Shown: positions 44,824-53,741, numbered from the stretch's first letter. The stretch: DNA of 64,000 nt from Pararhizobium sp. A13 (GCF_040126305.1 NZ_CP149510.1:1375001-1439000), one strand, 5' to 3'. Program-made: numbers and translations. The notes: generated by a model from the letters alone, not told the origin.

Positions 44824-45695
44824 TGCATGTTCTGATCCTGGGCGCCGGTTTTTCCGGCTCGGCCATCGCCAAGGCTTTTTTGCCCTTGGCGCAATCGGTC
44901 ACCGGAACGACGCGGTCGGAAGACAAACTCGGCGACCTTCGCGGGCTCGGAATCGATGCGCTTGTCTATGACGGCGTCAGCATCTCGCCGGAACTCACCT
45001 CCGCGATGAAGCGGACGACGCACCTGATCCAGTCCATCGCGCCGGGCCGTGAGGGCGATCCGATGATGCGCGCCGAAACGCCACCGCTTGCCGAACTGAT
45101 GCCGAACCTGAAATGGGCAGCCTATCTCTCGACGGTTGGCGTCTATGGCGATCACGGCGGCTCCTGGGTAACGGAGGAGGCGTCGCTTGAGCCGGTGTCT
45201 GCCCGCTCGGTGGAGCGCGTCGCGGCGGAAAAAGCGTGGCTTGCCTTCGGCCAAGACAGCAATATCCCGGTCGCGGTGCTGCGCCTTTCCGGCATCTACG
45301 GCCCCGGTCGCAATGCGTTCTGCAATCTCGAAGCCGGTACGGCCCGCCGCCTTATCAAGCCCAACCAGGTTTTCAATCGGATCCGGGTCGAGGATATTGC
45401 AGGCGCGGCACTCTTTCTGGCGGAGAAATCGATCGGTGGCATCTTCAACGTCACCGACCATGAGCCTGCGCCGCCGCAGGACATCGTTGCCGAGGCTGCA
45501 CGGCTGATGGGTGTCAGCCCGCCGCCCGAGATCCCCTTCGAGGAGGCCGAATTGTCTCCCATGGCACGGTCGTTCTATGGCGAGAACAAGCGGGTTTCGA
45601 ATGCGCGCCTTCGCAATCTCGGCTTCGTCTTTCGCTTTCCAGACTATCGGATTTCGCTAGCGGAATTATGGAATGGCGGCCATTGGCGCGGATGA
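44823..45695 (+). CDS. SDR-family NAD(P)-dependent oxidoreductase (YeeZ-like)
   Basis: 290 residues; ATG 44823 overlaps the queG stop; AGGAG 8 nt upstream. Rossmann start [19 protein letters not shown], then AAYLSTVGVYGDHGGSWVTE and VLRLSGIYGPGRNAF, a YeeZ/epimerase-like pattern in which the Y-x3-K pair is not evident. Substrate unknown. Coupled to queG. The end of the gene abuts a 459-bp AT-rich gap. Confidence 0.82.
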   Translation: MHVLILGAGFSGSAIAKAFLPLAQSVTGTTRSEDKLGDLRGLGIDALVYDGVSISPELTSAMKRTTHLIQSIAPGREGDPMMRAETPPLAELMPNLKWAAYLSTVGVYGDHGGSWVTEEASLEPVSARSVERVAAEKAWLAFGQDSNIPVAVLRLSGIYGPGRNAFCNLEAGTARRLIKPNQVFNRIRVEDIAGAALFLAEKSIGGIFNVTDHEPAPPQDIVAEAARLMGVSPPPEIPFEEAELSPMARSFYGENKRVSNARLRNLGFVFRFPDYRISLAELWNGGHWRG

Positions 45696-46154
45696 TCTTT
45701 CAAGTATAAGCGATTACCGATAGTCTACGGATTACTTTCGATAGATCGGAGAATTCCGAACCGAAATATTCATGTTTTTCCGGCGAATTCTTCTATCGGA
45801 ATGGCAAGAACATCAGATTTTATTTTCCGAATGAACGCAACTTAAGCGGGATTTTGCGATTTTCTAGCTTTCAACTCGGCTAAATGTGGCGCTTTTCAAA
45901 AAATTGAATCATTTTTCAGAGGCCTGCACGCATTGGCGTCCGTGCAAGAGGCTGATTTTGGCTTAATAACTGATTCCAAAGCATTTCCGCGGATATGTGG
46001 CAGAAATTCAAAATTTCGTGATTTTAATTTTTCGTAGATTGTCAATATATCCTAATGCAAAGTTAAAGGTTGAGGCACTTTTTTGCCATTTTTAATTCGG
46101 ACAAACTTACCCTTCGTAAGAACTTTCTAATTTTCACACGATGGGGATATACGT
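45696..46154. other. 459-bp AT-rich gap upstream of rlpA
   Basis: Markedly more AT-rich than the rest of the window, with runs such as TTTTAATTTTTCG and TTCAAAAAATTG and no open frame with a ribosome site. One stem is visible near 45922-45952 (GCCTGCACG ... CGTGCAAGAGGC). It could hold a promoter with a long 5'-UTR for the TTG-initiated rlpA gene, an unlabelled small RNA, or foreign DNA. I cannot assign an RNA family. Confidence 0.5.
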
Positions 46155-46526
46155 TTGGCGAAGACAAAGCTGACGTCGGCTGCATTGGCAGCATTCTTTG
46201 CCTTGGGGGCAACACTTACTTCCGTTACATCAAGCCACGCCGCAGGATCGGGCTGCGGCGGTGCATCCTGGTACGCGCTTTCCTCGCGCACCGCGTCCGG
46301 CGAACGGATGAACGCCAAATATCTGACGGCGGCTCACCGGAACCTCAAGTTCGGCACCAAGGTCGCTGTCACCAATAAGCGCAACGGCAAGACGGTTGTC
46401 GTGCGCATCAACGATCGTGGTCCCTTCATTCGCGGCCGCGTCATCGATCTTTCCAAAGCTGCCGCCTCCCATATCGGCATGATCCGCTCGGGAACCGCCA
46501 GCATCTGCTATCGCGTCGTCAGCTGA
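46155..46526 (+). CDS. RlpA-like septal ring lytic transglycosylase domain protein
   Basis: 123 residues; TTG start at 46155 with GGGGA 8 nt upstream. Signal peptide [20 protein letters not shown] ... SSHA, then a double-psi beta-barrel: [57 protein letters not shown], the RlpA pattern with conserved His and Asp. No SPOR domain, so it is shorter than E. coli RlpA (362). Probably periplasmic and acting on peptidoglycan. Gap to rsmB 186 bp. Confidence 0.85.
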   Translation: MAKTKLTSAALAAFFALGATLTSVTSSHAAGSGCGGASWYALSSRTASGERMNAKYLTAAHRNLKFGTKVAVTNKRNGKTVVVRINDRGPFIRGRVIDLSKAAASHIGMIRSGTASICYRVVS

Positions 46527-46712
46527 CGGCGAAAACGTGCCTGTCCGGGTTTTGTTCCGGCCGGGTTTGATCCGGCATGATCGGGAAGGGCGCTTCTGTC
46601 TCCCGTATCGGCCACGACCTCGCATCTGCTCAGCAATCGTCACCTGCCGCGGCATCCCGGCTTGCTCTTGACGGCCATCACCGCTACCACGGCGGAAAAT
46701 GGAGTTCGAAAG

Positions 46713-48002
46713 ATGCGACTGGGTGGCAGGCTCGCCGGAGCCATAGAGGTTCTTGCCGATATTGAAGCGCGCAAGCGTCCCGTAGCCGATGCCCTCAAGG
46801 ACTGGGGGCTGGCACATCGTTTTGCGGGGTCGGGCGACCGCGCTGCGATCGGCAACATCGTCTATGACGCTTTGCGCATGAAGCTTTCGCACGCCTGGCT
46901 GATGGATAGCGACAGCGCCACGGCGCTCGGTCACGCGGTGATGTTTCGCCAGTGGGGCGTGTCGCCGGAGCAGCTGGCATCGGAGCTGGAGGGCGACAAG
47001 TTCGCCCCCGAACCTCTCGCCGAAGAGATGAAAGCGGCTTTCGCCGGCCGCAAGCTGGAAGACGCTCCGCTGCATGTGCAGGGCGATATCCCGGAATGGG
47101 TGCAGCCCTCCTTCGAGGAAAATTTCTCCGAGGACTGGCTTGCCGAGGCAAAGGCGTTGGCTGGGCGTCCCGCTCTCGATCTGCGCGCCAACACCCTGAA
47201 GGCCTCCCGCGAGAAAGTGTTGAAGGCGCTGGAGCGCAGCGGCGTCGAGCCGACCGCGATCGCGCGGCAAGGTATTCGCGTGCCGGCGGGCGAGGGACCG
47301 TCGCGGCTGCCCAATGTGACGGCCGAATTGTCCTTCCAGAAGGGCTGGTTCGAGGTCCAGGACGAAGGATCGCAGATCGTCGCCGATCTCGTGATGCCGA
47401 AGGAAGGCGACCAGATCCTCGACTATTGCGCCGGCGGTGGTGGCAAGACTCTGGCCATGGCAGCGGCCATGAACAACAAGGGGCAGGTGCATGCCTACGA
47501 CACCGACCGCAAGCGTCTTGCGCCGATCATCGAGCGCCTGAAGAGGGCGGGGACCCGCAATGTCCAGGTCCATGACCGGCTCGAAGGGCTGACGCCGCTA
47601 GCCGGCAAGTTCGACCGCGTTCTCGTCGACGCGCCCTGCACCGGCACCGGCACCTGGCGCCGCCGTCCGGATACCAAGTGGCGGCTGACGCAGAAGAACC
47701 TCGAGGAGCGGCTGGGCCAACAGCAGGAGGCGCTTGCGAGCGCCGCGAACTTTGTGCGTCCCGGCGGCCGTCTCATCTATGTGACCTGTTCGGTGCTTCC
47801 GGAGGAAAACGAGGCGCAGGTCTATGGCTTCTGCGAGGACAATCCGGAATTCGAGATGCTGTCTGGCGCCGATGCCTGGGCCGATCTTTTCGGGACGGAC
47901 AAGCCGCAGCCCTGGTCGGCCGACATGAAGACCGTCACCCTGACCCCAGCCTCGACCAACACCGATGGCTTCTTCTTCTGCATGATGGGACGCAAGGTCT
48001 GA
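46713..48002 (+). CDS. RsmB/NOP family class I SAM-dependent RNA methyltransferase
   Basis: 429 residues; ATG 46713 (MRLGGRLAGAIEVL) with GGAG upstream. The N-terminal NusB-like helical domain is followed by the methylase: ILDYCAGGGGKTLAMAAAM (SAM), VLVDAPCTGTGTWRRRPDTK (motif IV with Cys) and VTCSVLPEENEAQV (motif VI Cys nucleophile). Makes 5-methylcytosine in rRNA; 16S C967 is the E. coli RsmB target, but the exact rhizobial site is not proven. Confidence 0.9.
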   Translation: MRLGGRLAGAIEVLADIEARKRPVADALKDWGLAHRFAGSGDRAAIGNIVYDALRMKLSHAWLMDSDSATALGHAVMFRQWGVSPEQLASELEGDKFAPEPLAEEMKAAFAGRKLEDAPLHVQGDIPEWVQPSFEENFSEDWLAEAKALAGRPALDLRANTLKASREKVLKALERSGVEPTAIARQGIRVPAGEGPSRLPNVTAELSFQKGWFEVQDEGSQIVADLVMPKEGDQILDYCAGGGGKTLAMAAAMNNKGQVHAYDTDRKRLAPIIERLKRAGTRNVQVHDRLEGLTPLAGKFDRVLVDAPCTGTGTWRRRPDTKWRLTQKNLEERLGQQQEALASAANFVRPGGRLIYVTCSVLPEENEAQVYGFCEDNPEFEMLSGADAWADLFGTDKPQPWSADMKTVTLTPASTNTDGFFFCMMGRKV

Positions 48003-48063
48003 ACGGCATTCGTCGCTGCCTTGGATATTGGCTCTTCACGCCCGCTGTGCTGGCTTTGCTGTC

Positions 48064-48103
48064 TTGAAAATGTTCTAAACTATACGCTTTGACACAAGTT
48101 TAG
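48064..48103 (+). promoter_or_regulatory. Candidate iron-responsive operator/promoter before the imelysin operon
   Basis: TTGAAAATGTTCTAAAC (48064-48080) resembles half of an Irr-type iron control element (TTCTAAA arm good, left arm poor), and CTATAC (48080-48085) can act as -10. A 7-bp inverted repeat, CTAAACT (48075-48081) and AGTTTAG (48097-48103), overlaps it. Iron control is expected for imelysin genes; the site match is weak. Confidence 0.35.
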
Positions 48104-48225
48104 TTTTGGTTCATGAAAACCGGGCTGAACAGCCACGTCCATATCTCGGTCCGCGCGGATTGCGCGACCGGGGCACCGGACGGCGGGGAACGCCGAATTC
48201 ATTCGGAAAGACACCAGGAGAGGTC

Positions 48226-49506
48226 ATGACCACATCATTCCTTCGAAGCGCTGCGCTGGCGCTTGCAACCGCAACATCGATGCTAGCGCTGCAGCCGGCT
48301 CAGGCCGCCACCGATGCGGCTGCCGTCGTCAAGCACTATGCCGACGTGGCTTATGCCAAATATTCGGACGCGCTTTCGACCGCAGAAGCGCTCGACAAGG
48401 CCGTCGATGCGCTGATCGCGACGCCGAGCGAAGCGACGCTGAAGGCCGCGCGCGAAGCCTGGCTTGCCGCCCGCAACCCCTATCAGGAAACCGAGGTCTA
48501 CCGCTTCGGCAACCCGATCGTCGACGAGTGGGAAGGCAAGGTCAATGCCTGGCCGCTCGACGAGGGGCTCATCGATTACGTCGATCCGAGCTACGGCACG
48601 GAAAGCGACGAGAACGCGCTGTTCACGGCCAACGTCATCGCTAACAAGACGATCAAGATCGACGGCAAGGACGTGGACGCCACCAACATCACGCCGGAAT
48701 TCCTCTCGGGCACGCTGCAGGAAGCAGGCGGCATCGAGGCGAATGTCGCGACCGGCTACCACGCCATCGAATTCCTGCTCTGGGGACAGGACTTGAACGG
48801 CACCGGCAAGGGCGCCGGCAACCGCTCCTTTACCGACTACGACACGAAGAACTGCACCAACGGCAATTGTGATCGCCGCGCCGGCTATCTGAAGGCCGCC
48901 AGCGACCTGCTCGTGTCCGACCTCAAGGACATGGTCGCCAACTGGGCACCGGAAGGTGCTGCCACCAAGAATGTCGAAGGCGATGCCAAGGCTGGCATCG
49001 CGGCCATCCTGACCGGCATGGGCTCGCTCTCCTACGGCGAACTGGCGGGCGAGCGGATGAAGCTCGGCCTCCTGCTGCACGATCCGGAAGAAGAGCATGA
49101 TTGCTTCTCCGACAACACCTACAACTCGCATCTGCATGATGCGATCGGCATCCAGGCCGCCTATCTCGGTGAATACACCAAGGTCGACGGCACCAAGATG
49201 ACCGGTCCTTCGCTCTCCGAACTCGTGGCCGCCAAGGACCCGGCGCTCGACAAGGAAATGAAGGAAAAGCTGGCAACGACGATCACCGCAATGGAGGTGA
49301 TGACCAAGCGCGGCCAGACGGTCGAGGCCTATGACCAGATGATCGCCGAGGGCAACACCGAGGGTAATGCCGTCGTCCAGGCCGCCATCGATGGCCTCGT
49401 CGCCCAGGCAAAGACGGTTGAGCGCGTCATTGCGTCGCTGGACCTTGGCACGATCGAGCTTGAAGGTTCCGACAGCCTGGATAATCCTAACGCTGTCTTC
49501 CAATGA
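48226..49506 (+). CDS. Imelysin family (M75) periplasmic protein
   Basis: 426 residues; AGGAGAGGTC before ATG 48226 (MTTSFLRSAA). Signal peptide to ...QPAQAA. The imelysin GxHxxE motif is GYHAIE at 177-182, followed by FLLWGQD. IrpA/ICMP-like bilobed helical fold; members bind iron or haem-related ligands at the cell surface or in the periplasm, and the proposed peptidase activity is doubtful. First gene of a module with a di-haem oxidoreductase and a second imelysin. An intrinsic terminator follows the stop by 12 bp. Confidence 0.9.
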   Translation: MTTSFLRSAALALATATSMLALQPAQAATDAAAVVKHYADVAYAKYSDALSTAEALDKAVDALIATPSEATLKAAREAWLAARNPYQETEVYRFGNPIVDEWEGKVNAWPLDEGLIDYVDPSYGTESDENALFTANVIANKTIKIDGKDVDATNITPEFLSGTLQEAGGIEANVATGYHAIEFLLWGQDLNGTGKGAGNRSFTDYDTKNCTNGNCDRRAGYLKAASDLLVSDLKDMVANWAPEGAATKNVEGDAKAGIAAILTGMGSLSYGELAGERMKLGLLLHDPEEEHDCFSDNTYNSHLHDAIGIQAAYLGEYTKVDGTKMTGPSLSELVAAKDPALDKEMKEKLATTITAMEVMTKRGQTVEAYDQMIAEGNTEGNAVVQAAIDGLVAQAKTVERVIASLDLGTIELEGSDSLDNPNAVFQ

Positions 49507-49517
49507 GAAAGCAAAGG

Positions 49518-49552
49518 CGGACCGCCGATTCTGATGTGCGGCCCGGTTTTTT
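49518..49552 (+). terminator. Intrinsic terminator between imelysin and di-haem oxidoreductase genes
   Basis: CGGACCGC (49518-49525) pairs with GCGGCCCG (49538-49545), one mismatch, 12-base loop, followed by GTTTTTT. The next gene's ATG is at 49557, only four bases after the T run. It would make the imelysin transcript more abundant than the downstream genes. Confidence 0.7.
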
Positions 49553-49556
49553 CTGA

Positions 49557-51329
49557 ATGCCTGTTTGGCTCGCCCGACGCGTGATTTTGCCGTCTGCCGC
49601 TGCGCTTTTGCTAGCGGCGGGCGGCTTTTCTGTTTTGGGGGGTGAGGGGATTGCGTCTGGGGCGGCATACACCCCTCTGTCATTGCGTGACATCTCCCCC
49701 TCAAGGGGGGAGATTGGCTCTGCGCCAGGCGATATTTCGGGAAAAGGAACCAATAAGGCTCGGCAGGCTGAGAAGGAGCGCGAGGCTGCCACAATGATCT
49801 CCCCCCTTGAGGGGGAGATGCCCGACGGGGCAGAGGGGGGTAATGCCTCCTCACACGCGGACGGTGCGGCAGAAGAGCGTCCGACTTCCGCGACTCGCGA
49901 TGACCTTTCCGATACCGATCGTCGCCGTGTCCAGGCTGTAACCCGCCCCGCTACCGATTTTTCCAAGGCAGAAAAATTCGAGGCCATGGCTGGCGGTGCC
50001 GGCACGTCCATCGCCTCCGTCAATCAGGACAGCTTTTCGCAGTTTTCCGCCAATATCACTTTTGCCGAGGAAGAGACGTTCAAGCTCGGCAATGCGCTGT
50101 TTCGAAAACTCTGGGTCTCTTCACCCTCATCGACGCAGGCGTCGGATGGCCTCGGGCCGCTCTACAACGCCCGTGCCTGCCAGACCTGCCATCTGAAGGA
50201 CGGGCGCGGACACCCGCCGGAAGGGTCGGCGGACGCGACCTCAATGTTCCTGCGTCTCGCCCGCCCGCCGAAGACCGACGCCGAGCGGGCGGCGATTGCG
50301 CGCCACGAGATCCTGAATTTCCCCGATCCCGTCTATGGCACGCAGTTGCAGGACAGCGCCGTGCGCGGCCTTGCCGCCGAAGGCCATATGAAGATCAGCT
50401 ATACAGAGACCCCCGCGACCCTGGCGGGCGGCGAAACGGTTTTCCTGCGCAGGCCGCATTATTCGATCGACAAGCCTGGTTATGGTGCCCTCGATGAAAC
50501 CACCACGCTGTCGCCGCGCGTGACGCAGGCGATGAGCGGGCTTGGGCTGGTCGAGGCGATCCATCCCGCCGATATCCTCACAAATGCGGATCCGGACGAC
50601 AAGAACGGCGACGGAATCAGCGGCAAACCGGCGCTGGTGCGTGATCCCGTCTCCGGCGCGCCCACCCTCGGTCGCTTCGGCTGGAAGGCGCAGAGCGCCA
50701 CGGTGCGCCAGCAAGCTGCCGATGCCCTGGCCGGAGATATCGGCATCTCCTCGCCCGACGCCAAACGCAGCCACGGTGATTGCACCGCGGCGCAAACCGC
50801 CTGTCTGGGGATGGCCGACGGCGTTCAGGCGCGGCTGGGTGACACCGAGGCGCCCGATCCCGTTCTCGATCTCATCACCTTCTACTCGGAAAACCTGGCA
50901 GTCCCCGCGCGGCGCAAGGCAAGTTTGGCGGAAACGCTGGCGGGCAAGAAGGTTTTCTATGAAACCGGCTGTATTTCCTGTCATGTGCCGAAATTCGTGA
51001 CCCGCCGCGATGCTGCCAACAAAGCACATGCCTTCCAACTGATCTGGCCCTATTCCGACTTCCTGCTGCATGACATGGGCGACGGCCTTGCCGACGGCCA
51101 GCAAGTGGGCGAAGCATCGGGCAGCGAATGGCGGACACCGCCGCTCTGGGGCATCGGACTGACCAATACGGTGAGCGGGCACACGTTCTTCCTGCACGAC
51201 GGACGCGCCCGCAATCTGACCGAAGCGATCCTCTGGCACGGCGGCGAGGCGGCAAAAGCCCGCGACCGGTTTGCCACACTGGAAAAAGCCGATAGACAAG
51301 CCCTGATCACATTTCTGGAGTCTCTTTGA
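49557..51329 (+). CDS. Di-haem oxidoreductase (DUF1111, thiol-oxidoreductase-like) with repeat-derived insert
   Basis: 590 residues. Signal peptide MPVWLARRVILPSAAALLLA. Residues ~36-97 are translated from a palindromic repeat (DISPSRGEIG ... MISPLEGEMPDGAEGG). The catalytic part runs from about 140 with two haem c motifs, C208-Q-T-C-H212 and C472-I-S-C-H476, plus NARACQTCHLKDGRGHPPEG and PLWGIGLTNTVSGHTFFLHD typical of DUF1111. Periplasmic electron-transfer enzyme, MauG/peroxidase relative. No Shine-Dalgarno is visible: the ATG follows a terminator by four bases. The stop overlaps the second imelysin start (TGATG). Confidence 0.88.
   Translation: MPVWLARRVILPSAAALLLAAGGFSVLGGEGIASGAAYTPLSLRDISPSRGEIGSAPGDISGKGTNKARQAEKEREAATMISPLEGEMPDGAEGGNASSHADGAAEERPTSATRDDLSDTDRRRVQAVTRPATDFSKAEKFEAMAGGAGTSIASVNQDSFSQFSANITFAEEETFKLGNALFRKLWVSSPSSTQASDGLGPLYNARACQTCHLKDGRGHPPEGSADATSMFLRLARPPKTDAERAAIARHEILNFPDPVYGTQLQDSAVRGLAAEGHMKISYTETPATLAGGETVFLRRPHYSIDKPGYGALDETTTLSPRVTQAMSGLGLVEAIHPADILTNADPDDKNGDGISGKPALVRDPVSGAPTLGRFGWKAQSATVRQQAADALAGDIGISSPDAKRSHGDCTAAQTACLGMADGVQARLGDTEAPDPVLDLITFYSENLAVPARRKASLAETLAGKKVFYETGCISCHVPKFVTRRDAANKAHAFQLIWPYSDFLLHDMGDGLADGQQVGEASGSEWRTPPLWGIGLTNTVSGHTFFLHDGRARNLTEAILWHGGEAAKARDRFATLEKADRQALITFLESL
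49664..49847. repeat. 184-bp rhizobial palindromic element inside a coding sequence
   Basis: Terminal inverted repeats of about 45 bp: left GGCATACACCCCTCTGTCAT ... GACATCTCCCCCTCAAGGGG; right CCCCTTGAGGGGGAGATGCC ... GGCAGAGGGGGGTAATGCC. Each arm also forms its own stem (CTCCCCCTCAAGGGGGGAG). The ~90 bp between the arms is ordinary sequence. It lies fully in frame in the di-haem oxidoreductase gene, between signal peptide and mature domain. Same type as the degenerate copy at 6101-6240. Confidence 0.85.
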
Positions 51330-52459
51330 TGCGCCACCGGCTTTCCCTGCTTCTCAGCCTCGGCCTCGCCTTCCTGTCGCTCCCCGCTCTGGCAGAGGAC
51401 TTGGAGGAGGCCATGCCGCCCCGCGCCGGGCTCAAGCCGGAGGCGGTGCCGGGCGTCATGCAGAAGGCCGTCGACGATTTCATCCGCCCCGGCTACCGCG
51501 ATCTCATGGAGGGCACGGAATCGCTTGCCGAAGCGGCCCATGTGCTCTGCGACAAGCCATCCGAGGAGACGCTCGGCGATGTGCAGATGACGTTCGACGA
51601 GGTGGTCCAGCAATGGTCGACGATCGAGATCGTCCGGGTCGGCCCGGTCATCGAAGGCAACCGGTTCGAGCGGTTCCTGTTTTTTCCGGATCGCAAGAGC
51701 ACCGGCCTGAAACAGGTCCAGCGCATTCTTGCGACGAATGACGAAACGGCGACCTCGGCCGAGACCCTCAAGGGCAAGAGCGTTGCTGCACAGGGTCTCG
51801 GCGCACTGGAATATGTTCTCTACGGCACCGGCGCGGAGGTTCTGACCTCGGAAAAGAACGGGTTCCGCTGCCGCTACGGCGCGGCGATCGCCGACAATCT
51901 GAAGTCCGTTGCCGCCGAGCTTCATGCTGAGTGGGAAAAGCCGGACGGTATCCAGGCCGCCTGGAAGGCACCCGGCCCGGACAATCCGGTCTATCGCGAC
52001 GGCAAGGAAGCGGCGACCGAACTGCTCGGCATTCTCGTCCATGGCGTCGAAAGCATCAGGGACCAGCGTCTGCGGCCGTTCTACGCCGGCATCATCAAGG
52101 GCATGCCGGACAAGGGACATCCGAAGCTGGCGATCTACTGGCGCTCCGGCAATACCATGCCGGCGCTTTCGGCGAATTTCATGGCGCTGCAGACGCTGTT
52201 CAACGCAGCCGATATGCAGGCGCTGCTGCCCGACGACAGACGCTCCATGGTGCGCGCCATCAACTATGTGCTGCAGGCAATTGTCGACGATGCCGACCAG
52301 ATCGATCTGCCGATTGACGAGGCGATCGCAGACGAGGAGCAGCGCGGCAGGCTGAACCGCATCCTGCAGAATACCAATGACGTTCTCCAGCGCCTCAATC
52401 TCGATTTCGGCGGCGCCATCGGGCTGGGGGCCGGCTTCTCCTTCGCGGATGGCGACTGA
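51329..52459 (+). CDS. Second imelysin family protein, motif His missing
   Basis: 376 residues; ATG 51329 overlaps the upstream stop; GGAG 9 nt upstream. Signal peptide MRHRLSLLLSLGLAFLSLPA-LA. Imelysin fold: RPGYRDLMEGTESLAEAAHV and WSTIEIVRVGPVIEGNRFE. The position of GxHxxE reads G-L-G-A-L-E (156-161), so the His is Gly while the Glu is kept, and the metal/ligand site probably differs from the first imelysin. Known clusters place imelysin, DUF1111, imelysin and DUF1513 together, presumably as a periplasmic complex for iron acquisition. Confidence 0.88.
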   Translation: MRHRLSLLLSLGLAFLSLPALAEDLEEAMPPRAGLKPEAVPGVMQKAVDDFIRPGYRDLMEGTESLAEAAHVLCDKPSEETLGDVQMTFDEVVQQWSTIEIVRVGPVIEGNRFERFLFFPDRKSTGLKQVQRILATNDETATSAETLKGKSVAAQGLGALEYVLYGTGAEVLTSEKNGFRCRYGAAIADNLKSVAAELHAEWEKPDGIQAAWKAPGPDNPVYRDGKEAATELLGILVHGVESIRDQRLRPFYAGIIKGMPDKGHPKLAIYWRSGNTMPALSANFMALQTLFNAADMQALLPDDRRSMVRAINYVLQAIVDDADQIDLPIDEAIADEEQRGRLNRILQNTNDVLQRLNLDFGGAIGLGAGFSFADGD

Positions 52460-52582
52460 GCGTCGCACCCCGGGCCGTCACGGCCTGCAAGTGCTTGAAA
52501 CCGGTTGACAAAAACAGACCACAGGCGCAAAGCGTCGACTGTGTTCCACGCGCGAACACGGCCAAACAAGGATCAACGGATC

Positions 52583-52639
52583 ATGAACCCCGACAGTCGA
52601 AGTACCACTTCGATTTTGCCGACCGTCAGGCCCTGGTAA
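52583..52639 (+). CDS. Possible 18-codon leader peptide upstream of corA
   Basis: MNPDSRSTTSILPTVRPW, with AAGGATCAACGGATC before its ATG (two possible sites). It ends 47 bp before the corA start codon. Enteric corA and mgtA genes have short Pro-containing leader ORFs (corL, mgtL) that couple translation to Rho-dependent termination. Position and Pro content here are similar, but there is no sequence match to those peptides and chance cannot be excluded. Confidence 0.35.
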   Translation: MNPDSRSTTSILPTVRPW

Positions 52640-52686
52640 CACGGGGTCCGCCGGCGGTCGACAGACTTGCCAAATGGAACCCCGAT

Positions 52687-53673
52687 ATGCTGCGCATCTA
52701 CAAAAGCCAGAACAATCACTTTGCCCTGCTCGACGCCACGGAACTGGCTGAAACCACGCCGGTCGTGTGGTTCGACCTGTTCAATCCCGCCCAGGACGAG
52801 ACCCGCATCGTCGAACAGCATCTCGGCATCGAAATCCCGACGCGGGACGAAATGCAGGAGATCGAGCTTTCCGACCGCCTTTATCAGGAGGACGGCGCCG
52901 AGTTCATGACCATGACTGCCGCGACCGAACTCGATGGCGATAGTCCGGTCAAGGTACCGGTCACCTTCATCCTGAAAGGGGCAACGCTCGTCACGGTTCG
53001 CCATGCCGATCCGAAGCCGTTCCATCTCTATGCCGCCCGCATGCAGCGTCCGAACGGGGTCTCCTGCGAGAGTGGGGAACTGGCCATGCTGGGGCTTCTG
53101 GAAGCCATGATCGATCGCACGGCAGATGCGCTGGAGCGTATCGGCAACGAGGTCGACGGCATCTCGCGAGAAGTGTTCCGCAAGAACACCTCCAGCGTCA
53201 CGAAGAAGACCCGTGACCTCCAGTCGCTGATCGAGCAGATCGGTCAGAAAGGCGATTTCCTCAGCGTCATCCGCGAAAGCCTCGTCAGTGTCGGCCGGCT
53301 CGTCGCCTATCACACGGCGCTCGACGGGATCGGCACCCGCAAGGCGATCAAGGAAAGCCGCCAGCGGGTCAAGCTGATCCAGCGCGATGCGACCTCGCTC
53401 GGCGACCATGCGCTGTTCCTCTCGAACAAGATCAACTTCCTGCTCGATGCGACGCTGGGGTTGATCAATCTGGAGCAGAACCAGATCATCAAGATCTTCT
53501 CGGTCGCCGCCGTCGTCTTCCTGCCGCCGACGCTGGTCGCCTCGATCTACGGCATGAATTTCGACGTCATTCCGGAGTTGAAATTCGAGTTCGGCTATCC
53601 GATGGCTCTGTGCATGATGGCGCTGTCGGCCTATTTGCCTTTCCTCTATTTTAAGCGGCGGGGCTGGCTTTAA
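52687..53673 (+). CDS. corA: CorA-family magnesium/divalent-cation transporter
   Basis: 328 residues; ATG 52687 (MLRIYKSQNNHFALLD) with GGAA 8 nt upstream; a longer open frame upstream is not supported. N-terminal cytoplasmic alpha/beta domain, long helices (QSLIEQIGQKGDFLSVIRES), then two C-terminal membrane helices with the selectivity motif GMN at 289-291 in SIYGMNFD. Pentameric channel for Mg2+ (or Co2+/Ni2+/Zn2+ in relatives). Lies between the second imelysin and DUF1513 genes, splitting a module that is normally contiguous. Confidence 0.92.
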   Translation: MLRIYKSQNNHFALLDATELAETTPVVWFDLFNPAQDETRIVEQHLGIEIPTRDEMQEIELSDRLYQEDGAEFMTMTAATELDGDSPVKVPVTFILKGATLVTVRHADPKPFHLYAARMQRPNGVSCESGELAMLGLLEAMIDRTADALERIGNEVDGISREVFRKNTSSVTKKTRDLQSLIEQIGQKGDFLSVIRESLVSVGRLVAYHTALDGIGTRKAIKESRQRVKLIQRDATSLGDHALFLSNKINFLLDATLGLINLEQNQIIKIFSVAAVVFLPPTLVASIYGMNFDVIPELKFEFGYPMALCMMALSAYLPFLYFKRRGWL

Positions 53674-53741
53674 AACGGTAACCCGATAGGCGATAAGCGT
53701 GTCGCGCCGCGCGCGGCACCGTCTCGAACCGGCGTATTCTC

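Noticed and set aside
49664..49847. CRISPR-like repeats
   Set aside because: Two inverted arms of a palindromic element, with no array of direct repeats or spacers.
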